Shown: one piece after another, positions 1-6,494 of the stretch | How the letters are laid out: each line of letters starts with the position of its first letter | How positions within the stretch are numbered: position 1 is the stretch's first letter | Assembly (NCBI GenBank): GCA_937983055.1 | Contig: CALJLA010000003.1 | Span: 1 to 30,118, forward strand | Direction of reading: 5' to 3' | DNA from: an uncultured Pseudomonadota bacterium | Lineage (GTDB): Bacteria > Pseudomonadota > Gammaproteobacteria > Burkholderiales > Eutrophovitaceae | Length of the DNA: 30,118 bases | Made by a program: the position numbers and the translations under genes | The notes under the pieces: model-generated | Told to the model about the DNA's origin: nothing | The model's database searches: none | The model's input: only the letters and a program-made list of their open reading frames with translations

Positions 1-532
1 GCGGCCCGCGCGCCTCGATGTCGTAGGCCACGTACAGCACCGGCTGCCCGTCCGCCTGCGCCTGGGTGAGCGCCTCCAGCAGCCCGCCGGCGAAGCTGTG
101 CTCATGCGCGCTCAGCGCGGTATACGGCGCCATGCAGCCGATGGCGATGGTCCAGTAGCCGGCGGCGGCGTTGTGCACCGAGTTGTGAAAACGCGTCGGC
201 GACAGCAGCGACGGCGAACTGGCCAGCGTCTGGCACATGTAGTCGGTGATCGCCAAATCGCCGTGCGTCGAGGCGAAGACGCTCGGCAGGGTGGCCGGAT
301 CGACCCCGGCGTGGGCGCACGCCCTGCTGGCCACTTCCAGCGAGACAGCCACCGAATCGGGCGCGCGGCGCCGCTCGTTGGGCGGCAGCAGGGAGGGCGT
401 CGGGCGCGGCGCCGGGGCCTCGGGTGCCGCGCGGCGGCCGGCGAGCCCCTCCGAGGCGACGTCCCCGCCCGGCAGGCGGGGCGCCCACAGGGCGATGCCT
501 TCGACCCAGGCCTGTGGCGTTCGGGCGCTCAA
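1..532 (-). CDS. Beta-ketoacyl synthase-like chain length factor, ApeC-type (partial, C-terminus beyond window)
   Basis: Reading the minus strand down from 532 gives an open frame of 177 codons that runs off the left edge. It has a thiolase-fold N-terminal half (PF13723-like) without the full ketosynthase active site. Visible landmarks are VEGIALWAP at the N-terminus, SVFASTHGD in the middle and SPTRFHNSVHNAAAGYW near residues 125-145, a signature of the short chain-length-factor proteins of aryl polyene clusters. The proposed start is TTG at 532, which overlaps the stop of the preceding ketosynthase (TTGA), so the two are probably translationally coupled. In the family the factor pairs with a ketosynthase and limits polyene length. 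The frame and family are clear; the TTG start is an inference because no ATG fits. The role rests on family knowledge and context. Confidence 0.85.
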   Translation of the reverse strand, partial: MSARTPQAWVEGIALWAPRLPGGDVASEGLAGRRAAPEAPAPRPTPSLLPPNERRRAPDSVAVSLEVASRACAHAGVDPATLPSVFASTHGDLAITDYMCQTLASSPSLLSPTRFHNSVHNAAAGYWTIAIGCMAPYTALSAHEHSFAGGLLEALTQAQADGQPVLYVAYDIEARGP

Positions 533-1761
533 TGCAGGTCCCCGCGCGCGAACAGCAGCGCACAGTTGCTGCCGCCGAATCCGAACGACAGGCTCATGCC
601 GAGTCGCAGGTCGGCGCTGGCGTTGTCGATGCGAATCTGCGGGCCGCACACCGGGTCCAGCGTCGCGGTATTGAGGGTGCCGGGCGCGGTCCCGGAATCG
701 AGCGCGAGCAGGGTGATGATCGCTTCGAGAATTCCGGCGGCGCCGAGCGTGTGGCCGGTCCAGCCTTTGGTCGAACTCGCCAGCGTGCGCTCGGGAAACA
801 ATGCGTCGATGACCCGCGCCTCGATCTCGTCGTTCTTCTGGCTCGCGGTGCCGTGCAGGTTGACGTAGTCGACATCGCGCGCGTCCACGGTGCCGCGCGC
901 GAGCGCCGCCAAGACTGCGCGCCGCGCACCCTCGCCCTGCGGGTGCGGCGAGGACATGTGATGCGCGTCGCTCGATTCGCCGTAGCCCAGCAGCGCCGGG
1001 CCTTCGCCGTCGCGCTGGAGCAGGGCGAAGCCGGCGGCCTCGCCGAGATTGATGCCGCGGCGCCGGACATCGAACGGCCGGCACGGCTCGGCCGACACCA
1101 GCTCGAGGGAGTTGAAGCCGAACAGCACGCTGCCGCATAGCGTGTCCACGCCGCCGACCACGGCGGCGTCGGCGAGGCCGCAGCGGATCATCCGCTCGGC
1201 CTGCGCGAAGACCTTGGCGCTCGAGGAGCAGGCGGTCGCCACCGTCACGCACGGTCCGGCGAGCCCGAGCGCCGCCTGCACGAATGCCCCGGTGGCGTGC
1301 GGCGTGTGAATCTGCCGGCGCCGCAGGGCCTCCGGAAACCGGCCGTCGGCGTCGAGCTGACGGTAGGCCTGTTCGGTGTCGGCAATGCTGGCGGTCGAGG
1401 TGCCCAGCACAAGCGCGACGCGCTCGGGGCCGAAGCGCACGCGCGCGGCGGCTACCGCATCCGCGAAGCCGTCGAGGTTGAGCGCCTTCCAAGCCAGCCG
1501 ATTGTTGCGGCAATCCCAGAGCGCGAGCGGGTCCGGCAGCGGCGTGCTGTCCAGGTCCGGCACGCGGCCGATCCAGGTCGGCACCGGCGTGTCGCCGACG
1601 TCGTTCGGGCTCAGCCCGCCGCGGCGCGCCCGCAGCGCAGCCAGCGTGCTCGATCGTCCGCTGCCGGCGGCGGAACAGACCGAGTAGGCGCCGATCCTCA
1701 GGGGGTCGATCGGTCGGGGCGCGGTGAAGTCGGCAGCGGGTTCGGTGGGGCTGTCAGGCAT
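529..1761 (-). CDS. Beta-ketoacyl-ACP synthase (FabB/FabF-like, aryl polyene type, ApeO/ApeR-like)
   Basis: A 410-residue condensing enzyme that would extend the polyene chain with malonyl-ACP. The Cys-His-His active site is complete: nucleophile Cys178 in TACSSS, His303 in NLHGTA and His337 in GHTLGAAG, with the conserved Lys332 before it. The glycine-rich GFGGSN lies near the C-terminus, as in FabF. Length is normal for the family. It sits between an ApeP-like dehydratase (153 bp upstream) and the chain-length factor (overlapping TTGA downstream), so the KS/CLF pair is probably co-translated. The N-terminal 20 residues before DPLRIGAYS are poorly constrained and I see no good ribosome site before 1761, so the start may be slightly further in. 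Whether it corresponds to ApeO or ApeR cannot be decided here; adjacency to the CLF favours the KS that pairs with it. Confidence 0.93.
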   Translation of the reverse strand: MPDSPTEPAADFTAPRPIDPLRIGAYSVCSAAGSGRSSTLAALRARRGGLSPNDVGDTPVPTWIGRVPDLDSTPLPDPLALWDCRNNRLAWKALNLDGFADAVAAARVRFGPERVALVLGTSTASIADTEQAYRQLDADGRFPEALRRRQIHTPHATGAFVQAALGLAGPCVTVATACSSSAKVFAQAERMIRCGLADAAVVGGVDTLCGSVLFGFNSLELVSAEPCRPFDVRRRGINLGEAAGFALLQRDGEGPALLGYGESSDAHHMSSPHPQGEGARRAVLAALARGTVDARDVDYVNLHGTASQKNDEIEARVIDALFPERTLASSTKGWTGHTLGAAGILEAIITLLALDSGTAPGTLNTATLDPVCGPQIRIDNASADLRLGMSLSFGFGGSNCALLFARGDLH

Positions 1762-1914
1762 TGTGCGGCACGCGTACTTGCGCCTGTGGCGGCAGCTTGC
1801 AGTCGATAGTAAGCACTGTGCGCGCGACTGGCGCGCATCTGTGCGTTCAATGGTAGCGGAGGGCAGCGATCGATGCGAGGCTGGCCGCGGCCGCCCGGCG
1901 CACGAGGATAGCGA

Positions 1915-2355
1915 TCAATCCCGGGCGCCGAGCACCACCGCCGCACGGCCTTCCGCCAGCCGGCGGCCTTCGCCATCGACCGTAAAGCCGTAAATCACCC
2001 GCGTGCCCTCCGACAACAGCCGCTGCGCCGCGATCGTCAGGTCGCCACGGATCGCATCGAGCCGCGACACGTGGCAGCGCGCGTCGCGCACGCTTGCCAA
2101 CATGCCCGGGCGCGCACGCTCGCCGGCCTGCGCGGTCAGCGCACCGTGCAGGGCCATCGCCTGGGCGGCGTATTCGATTGCGCACACAGCCGAAAGCCGC
2201 CCGCCGCGTCTGAGCGGATTGCCGGGGTCGCGGTGGCTGGCCGCGGTGCACCGGATCGAATCGGCATCCCAGCCGAGCACCGCGTCGAGCAGGCACATCG
2301 CGCCGTCGTGCGGAATCAGGCCGCGAATGCGCGCCTGGTCGAGCTGCCCGGTCAT
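1915..2355 (-). CDS. ApeP-like hotdog 3-hydroxyacyl-ACP dehydratase
   Basis: A 146-residue single hotdog-fold protein. The N-terminus has IPHDGAMCLLD (His16 being the expected catalytic histidine of FabZ-like enzymes), followed by a central helix region CAIEYAAQAMALHG (about 58-71). This matches the ApeP dehydratases of aryl polyene clusters, which share the fold with FabZ but are more divergent. The expected role is dehydration of beta-hydroxyacyl-ACP to the enoyl intermediates that build the conjugated polyene. It is the first gene of the minus-strand unit and is divergent from the ACP gene. No Shine-Dalgarno sequence is visible before the ATG at 2355, and a perfect hairpin (2369-2385) lies just upstream. 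A second dehydratase domain sits at the end of the AMP-ligase at 3372-5024, so this gene is one of two such activities. Confidence 0.85.
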   Translation of the reverse strand: MTGQLDQARIRGLIPHDGAMCLLDAVLGWDADSIRCTAASHRDPGNPLRRGGRLSAVCAIEYAAQAMALHGALTAQAGERARPGMLASVRDARCHVSRLDAIRGDLTIAAQRLLSEGTRVIYGFTVDGEGRRLAEGRAAVVLGARD

Positions 2356-2368
2356 GCGCGGTCACGCG

Positions 2369-2385
2369 CCGGCCGAAACGGCCGG
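2369..2385. promoter_or_regulatory. Perfect inverted repeat in the divergent ape intergenic region
   Basis: CCGGCCG-AAA-CGGCCGG forms a 7-bp perfect stem with a three-base loop. It lies 14 bp before the start codon of the ApeP-like gene, in the 194-bp region between the two divergent units. It could be a 5' leader hairpin on the minus-strand transcript or a protein-binding palindrome. Only the symmetry is seen; function is inferred, and GC-rich DNA yields such stems by chance. Confidence 0.35.
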
Positions 2386-2509
2386 GCGCCGGTCAACGCG
2401 ACACGCGGGTGTCTGGCGGAAAACTGCATTCTCAACCTGGACCGATGCGGGGGCGCGATTCTACCGCCATCCGGTCGCCGCGCTTCCGGGGCGCGCCGGT
2501 CGCCGCGGT

Positions 2510-2515
2510 TATAAT
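2510..2515 (+). promoter_or_regulatory. Candidate -10 box for the ACP-exporter operon
   Basis: A perfect TATAAT stands out in very GC-rich surroundings, 34 bp before the ATG at 2550. No good -35 is present at 16-18 bp spacing (TTCCGG at 2484-2489 is 20 bp away), so an activator may be needed. Transcription from here would start near 2522, leaving a short leader that fits the ACP start at 2550. Confidence 0.5.
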
Positions 2516-2549
2516 TCTCGCGAAGCGTGTCGGCGAGACGGATGGCACC

Positions 2550-2861
2550 ATGAACGAAACCGCAGTCACCTCAACCGCAATGGACATATCGGCTGGCATG
2601 AACGAACAGGAGCGCGAACTCGCCGAATTGATCGTATCCACGCTCAATCTGGAAATATCGGCAGCCGAAATCGATCCGCAGGCCGCGCTGTACGGAGAAG
2701 GTCTGGGCCTCGACTCCATCGACATCCTCGAGGTCGCGTTGGCCATCTCGAAGACCTACGGCGTGCAGATTCGCTCCGACGACAGCGACAACGTCAACAT
2801 TTTCCGCTCGCTGCGCAGCCTGAACGAGCATGTCCAGCGGCAGCGGCAGCGATCGGCGTAA
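2550..2861 (+). CDS. Acyl carrier protein of the aryl polyene pathway (ApeE/ApeF-like)
   Basis: A small acidic carrier protein, 103 residues from the ATG at 2550. The 4'-phosphopantetheine site is the Ser of GLGLDSID (Ser56 with this start), followed by the helix II pattern DILEVALAI. It would tether the aryl starter and growing polyene as thioesters for the KS, ketoreductase and dehydratases. Starts at 2580 and 2598 are also in frame; the last would give an 87-residue protein closer to normal ACP length. I prefer 2550 because it has the best purine-rich sequence before it (GAGACGGATGG) and lies just after the TATAAT at 2510. E. coli-type APE clusters have two ACPs; only one is found here. 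The 3' end overlaps the next gene by 32 bp. Confidence 0.9.
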   Translation: MNETAVTSTAMDISAGMNEQERELAELIVSTLNLEISAAEIDPQAALYGEGLGLDSIDILEVALAISKTYGVQIRSDDSDNVNIFRSLRSLNEHVQRQRQRSA

Positions 2862-3375
2862 CCCGGATCATCGCGGTCGCAGCCTCCGGTTCGGGCTGAT
2901 CGTCGCCTTGCTGGCCGCCTGGCCGGTCGCTGCCTGGTGGGCGGTGGAGCAGGGCGGCGATGCCGGGCGCGTGGCCCTGTGGCTGGGCGCGGTGCCCCAG
3001 ATCTTCGCCTACCTCGCGCTGCTGTGGCTGTTCGGCCGCAGCCTGCGGCCGCCGGGCGAGCCGCTGATCACCCGGCTGGCGCGGCTCGTCCACGGCGAAC
3101 TGCCGCCCGAGATCGAGCGCTATACCCGCGCGGTGACCATTTTCTGGTGCCTGTTCTTTGCCGCGATGTCGCTCGCGTCGATTGCGCTGCTCGCCCTGGT
3201 GTCGATCGAAGCCTGGCTGTTCTTCGCCAACGTCCTCAACCTGCCGCTGCTCGCCTGCGCTTTCGTCGGCGAGTACCTGGTGCGGCTGATACGCTTTCCC
3301 CGTTTCTCGCATTTGTCGCTGTCGGGTACGGTCCAGGCCTACCGGCGATTCCGTCAGTCGCTGCACGGCGAATGA
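2830..3375 (+). CDS. ApeG-like integral membrane protein of the aryl polyene cluster
   Basis: A 181-residue protein with four predicted membrane helices at about residues 21-38, 47-69, 101-123 and 125-147, linked by a cytosolic Arg/Pro-rich loop around 70-100. Its length, topology and place between the ACP and the AMP-ligase match the ApeG (COG4648) protein of aryl polyene clusters, whose biochemical role is not established. It begins inside the 3' end of the ACP gene and its TGA overlaps the ATG of the ligase (ATGA at 3372), indicating tight translational coupling. The first 20 residues are Ser/Arg-rich and only weakly supported, so a slightly later start is possible. The assignment rests mainly on topology and gene order. 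Confidence 0.82.
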   Translation: MSSGSGSDRRNPDHRGRSLRFGLIVALLAAWPVAAWWAVEQGGDAGRVALWLGAVPQIFAYLALLWLFGRSLRPPGEPLITRLARLVHGELPPEIERYTRAVTIFWCLFFAAMSLASIALLALVSIEAWLFFANVLNLPLLACAFVGEYLVRLIRFPRFSHLSLSGTVQAYRRFRQSLHGE

Positions 3376-5024
3376 GCGCGCCGGTCCCCTTTCTCGGACA
3401 CCGTGATGCCGCGCTGCCGGTCGCCTGGCGTGGCGGCCGGGCGCTCAGCGCCGGCGAGTTCCTCGCCGATGTCGCCGACCTGGCGACGCGGCTTCCGGCG
3501 TCAGGCTACGTCGTGAACCTGTGCGCCGACCGGTACTGCTTCGCGGTGGCTTTTGCCGCGGCGCTGTCGCGCGGTCAGGTCAGCCTGCTGCCGCCCAGCC
3601 AGGCGCCGGAACTGCTGCGCGAGCTGGCGCGCGGTTACGGCGACTTCTGCGTGGTTCACGACGGCGGCGCCGCGCCCCCAGGATGGCGCTGCGTGCCGGT
3701 GCGCACCGGCTGCGGCAGCTCGTCGGAGTCGCCAAAGGCGCTCGCGTTCAAGGCGGAGGCGCTCGCGGCGATCGCTTTCACCTCCGGCTCGACCGGGCGC
3801 CCGTTGCCCAATCCAAAAACCTGGGGCGCGATGGCCGCGGGCGCCATTGCCGAAGCGCAGCGCTTCGGGCTGCTGCAGGGCGTGCCGGCGGCGGTGGCAG
3901 GCACCGTGCCGGCCCAGCACATGTGCGGCCTGCAGTCGACGGTGCTGATGGCCCTGCACAACGGCCTTTCGATGCATGCCGCCCGCCCGCTGTATCCGGC
4001 CGACGTGCGCGCCGCGCTCGACGAGCTGCCCGCCGAGCGGGTGCTGGTGACCACGCCGGTGCATCTGCGCGCTCTTCTGGCCGAAGACATCGATCTGCCG
4101 CCGCTGAGGCTGGCGGTGTGCGCCACGGCGCCGCTCGCCGTGGAGGCGGCGCGCCGTTTCGAGGCGCGTCACCGGGTCGAGCTGCACGAGGTCTACGGTT
4201 TTACCGAGGCGGGCATGGTGGCCACGCGGCGCACCGTACTCGGCGCGGCCTGGCATACGCTGCCCGGCGTGCGCATCCGCCGCCAGGGCGGCCAGGTCGT
4301 CGTCAGCGGCGGACACGTGCCCGGCGAGGTGCCGTTCGGCGACATCGTGGAACCGATCGATGACGAGCACTTCATCCTGCAGGGCCGCAGTGACGACCTG
4401 GTGAACGTGGCCGGCAAGCGCAGCTCGATCGGCTACCTGAACAGCCAGCTCAACGCTGTTCCAGGGGTCGAGGACGGCGCGTATTTCCTGCCGGAGGACT
4501 CGGGCGACGGCGTCACGCGGCTGGCGGCACTGGTGGTGGCGCCGGGGCTGTCGCGCGAACCGCTGCTCGCGGCATTGCGAGAGCGCGTCGATCCCGCGTT
4601 CCTGCCGAGGCCGCTGTACTTCGTCGAGCGGCTGCCGCGCAACGCCACCGGCAAGCTGCCGCGCGAAGCACTGCTGGAGCTGGCGCGGCGCTGCGCCGCG
4701 GCGCGAGGCGAAGCCGTCGAACTGCGGCGCGAGATCGCCGCCGATCACCCGGCGCTGCCGGGTCATTTCCCCGGCGCGCCGGTGGTTCCGGGCGTTGTGC
4801 TGCTGAATGAAGTGATCGAGGCCGCCGAACAGGCGCTGGCAGTGCCGGCGGAACGCGCCTGGACAATCAAGTCGTCGAAGTTCCTGCGCCCGGTGCGGCC
4901 GGGCGAGCGTCTGACCATACGGCTGATGCCGGGCGAAGGCGCGCAGCTGCGTTTCGAGTGCCGGGTAGGCGACGAGACGGCGCTCGTCGGGCAGCTGGCG
5001 CCGTCGCCGCCGGAGCCGGCATGA
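3372..5024 (+). CDS. Fused AMP-dependent aryl-acid ligase / hotdog dehydratase (ApeH-ApeI fusion)
   Basis: A 550-residue two-domain protein. Residues 1-445 are an ANL adenylating enzyme with P-loop FTSGSTGRP (136-144), the aromatic motif HMCGL, the core motif YGFTEAG (275-281), hinge GRSDDLVNVAGK and catalytic lysine Lys428 in NATGKLPRE. Residues about 450-550 form a separate hotdog domain with HFPGAPVVPGVVLL (His465 expected catalytic), as in ApeI/FabZ dehydratases. The ligase is expected to activate an aryl acid such as 4-hydroxybenzoate and load it on the ACP; the C-terminal part would dehydrate beta-hydroxyacyl-ACP. In the E. coli arrangement ApeH and ApeI are separate proteins. The ATG overlaps the upstream stop (ATGA) and the TGA overlaps the downstream start, so the unit is co-translated. 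The true substrate is not visible. Confidence 0.92.
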   Translation: MSAPVPFLGHRDAALPVAWRGGRALSAGEFLADVADLATRLPASGYVVNLCADRYCFAVAFAAALSRGQVSLLPPSQAPELLRELARGYGDFCVVHDGGAAPPGWRCVPVRTGCGSSSESPKALAFKAEALAAIAFTSGSTGRPLPNPKTWGAMAAGAIAEAQRFGLLQGVPAAVAGTVPAQHMCGLQSTVLMALHNGLSMHAARPLYPADVRAALDELPAERVLVTTPVHLRALLAEDIDLPPLRLAVCATAPLAVEAARRFEARHRVELHEVYGFTEAGMVATRRTVLGAAWHTLPGVRIRRQGGQVVVSGGHVPGEVPFGDIVEPIDDEHFILQGRSDDLVNVAGKRSSIGYLNSQLNAVPGVEDGAYFLPEDSGDGVTRLAALVVAPGLSREPLLAALRERVDPAFLPRPLYFVERLPRNATGKLPREALLELARRCAAARGEAVELRREIAADHPALPGHFPGAPVVPGVVLLNEVIEAAEQALAVPAERAWTIKSSKFLRPVRPGERLTIRLMPGEGAQLRFECRVGDETALVGQLAPSPPEPA

Positions 5025-5923
5025 CCCAGCCCTGGCTGGCGCAGCGCGAACGCGCCAACGCCGCGGCGCTGACGCTGCTGGTGTGGATCGCGCTGCGGCT
5101 GGGCCGGCGCGCCGCGCGCGCGGTGCTGGCGCCGGTGTCGCTGTACTTCCTGCTGTTCGCATGGCGCGCGCGCGCCGCTTCGCGCGCGTACCTGCGGCGG
5201 GCGCTGGGCCGCGAGCCGACGCTGGCCGACAGTTACCGCCACTTCTACCGGTTCGCCACCGTCGCGCTCGACCGGGTGTATTTTCTCGCCGATCGCTGGG
5301 ACCTGTTCGACATCCGCGTGCATGGCGAGCCGGTCATGCGCGAGCAGATCGAAGGCGGCCGGGGTTGTTTTCTGCTCGGCGCCCATGTCGGCAGCTTCGA
5401 ATCGCTGCGCGCCCTCGGGCGCCGCCGCAACATCACCGTAAACCTGGTCATGTTCGAGGACAACGCACGCAACGTAGGCCGCATCACCCGGGCCGTCAGT
5501 CCCGACCTGGCGCGCGACGTGATCTCGCTGGGTGCGCCGGCGTCGATGCTGCGCGTGGTGGAACAGCTCGACCGCGGCGCCTGGGTCGGCATGCTCGGCG
5601 ATCGCGCGTTATCGGCGAATGGACTGGTGCGCGTATCCTTTCTCGGCGGCACGGCGGCGCTGCCGACGGCGCCGTTTCGCATCGCGGCGATGACCGGGCG
5701 GCCGGTGATCCTGATGCTCGGATTGCATCGCGGCGGCAACCGCTACGAGCTGCATTTCGAGAAGCTGATCGATGCGCCGGCGCTGCCGCGCGCCCGGCGC
5801 GACGAGATCCTGCAGGCCTGGGCGCAGCAGTTCGCCGACCGCCTGGCCCATTACTGCCGCGCAGCGCCGTACAACTGGTTCAACTTCTACGACTTCTGGG
5901 TGCAGGATGCGCGCGGGCATTGA
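5021..5923 (+). CDS. LpxL/HtrB-type lysophospholipid acyltransferase of the aryl polyene cluster
   Basis: A 300-residue acyltransferase with an N-terminal hydrophobic segment (about 14-48) and the LpxL-family H(X)4E dyad, His122 and Glu127 in AHVGSFE. DRALSANG and the C-terminal PYNWFNFYDFW are typical of the family. In E. coli-type clusters this domain is fused to a glycosyltransferase (ApeJ); here the glycosyltransferase is a separate minus-strand gene at 8924-9706. It is inferred to attach the polyene acyl chain to a lipid or glycolipid anchor at the inner membrane. The ATG at 5021 overlaps the ligase stop (ATGA) and the 3' end overlaps the LolA-like gene by 17 bp. The fold is clear; the donor and acceptor are inferred from context. 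Confidence 0.9.
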   Translation: MTQPWLAQRERANAAALTLLVWIALRLGRRAARAVLAPVSLYFLLFAWRARAASRAYLRRALGREPTLADSYRHFYRFATVALDRVYFLADRWDLFDIRVHGEPVMREQIEGGRGCFLLGAHVGSFESLRALGRRRNITVNLVMFEDNARNVGRITRAVSPDLARDVISLGAPASMLRVVEQLDRGAWVGMLGDRALSANGLVRVSFLGGTAALPTAPFRIAAMTGRPVILMLGLHRGGNRYELHFEKLIDAPALPRARRDEILQAWAQQFADRLAHYCRAAPYNWFNFYDFWVQDARGH

Positions 5924-6494
5924 ACGGTCGGTGGCGGTCGTCGCCCTGCTGCTGGCGCTCGCGCCGGTGGCGGCGCAGGGGCAGGACTGGAACCTGCAAA
6001 GCCTCATGCAGGCACTGGGCGGGCGCGACGCCGGCCACGCCCGATTTGTCGAGAAGAAATACCTGGCGGTGCTGGACCGGCCGCTGGAGCAGCGCGGCGA
6101 GCTGTCGTATGCGCCGGGACGGCTGGAAAAACTGACCCTGTCGCCGAAGCGCGAGCGCATGCTGATCGTGGGCGACACGCTGATCATGGAGTTCGCCGAC
6201 CGCCCCCGGCCGCGCAAGCTGCGGCTGCAGGATCACCCGGCGCTGTGGGGCTTCGTCGAAAGCCTGCGCGCCACCCTGACCGGAGACCTGGCGACGCTGC
6301 AGCGCTTCTACGCGGCGCGCCTCGAGGGCCCGCGCGAGGGCTGGACGCTTACCCTTCAGCCGCGGGTGCAGGCGATGCGTGCCGTCGTCGAGGTCATCCG
6401 CATCGACGGCAGCGGCGGGCGCATCGAACGCGTCGAAGTGGTGGAGGCGCTCGGCGACCGTTCGGTAATGCAGGTGTTCGAGGACCCGGCTTGA
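5907..6494 (+). CDS. LolA-like outer membrane lipoprotein carrier family protein (ApeL-like)
   Basis: A 195-residue exported protein. An N-terminal Sec signal (residues 1-24, ending VAAQG) precedes a LolA-type half-barrel; HARFVEKKYLAVLD and the two-stranded pattern GELSYAPGRLEKLT are typical of the LolA_3 group found beside MMPL exporters. It presumably chaperones the lipid-linked polyene, or another lipid, across the periplasm after release by the exporter encoded next. Its start lies inside the end of the acyltransferase gene and its TGA overlaps the exporter's TTG start (TTGA at 6491), so the carrier and transporter are translationally linked. It has no lipobox cysteine, so it should be soluble in the periplasm. 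The exact cargo is not known. Confidence 0.87.
   Translation: MRAGIERSVAVVALLLALAPVAAQGQDWNLQSLMQALGGRDAGHARFVEKKYLAVLDRPLEQRGELSYAPGRLEKLTLSPKRERMLIVGDTLIMEFADRPRPRKLRLQDHPALWGFVESLRATLTGDLATLQRFYAARLEGPREGWTLTLQPRVQAMRAVVEVIRIDGSGGRIERVEVVEALGDRSVMQVFEDPA

Noticed and set aside
1762..1914. Possible small gene between the ApeP-like dehydratase and the ketosynthase
   Set aside because: Frames through this 153-bp gap are basic, Pro/Arg-rich shadows with no start site or motif. A TTGAAC and a TACTAT occur on the minus strand, but about 33 bp apart, too far for a promoter.
2409..2549. Upstream extension of the acyl carrier protein frame
   Set aside because: It would start before the TATAAT box and add residues with no ACP character; the start at 2550 fits the promoter.
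2937..3371. Upstream extension of the ligase frame across the ApeG-like gene
   Set aside because: It covers a clear membrane protein in another frame and reads as Arg/Ala-rich noise; the ATGA overlap at 3372 marks the true start.
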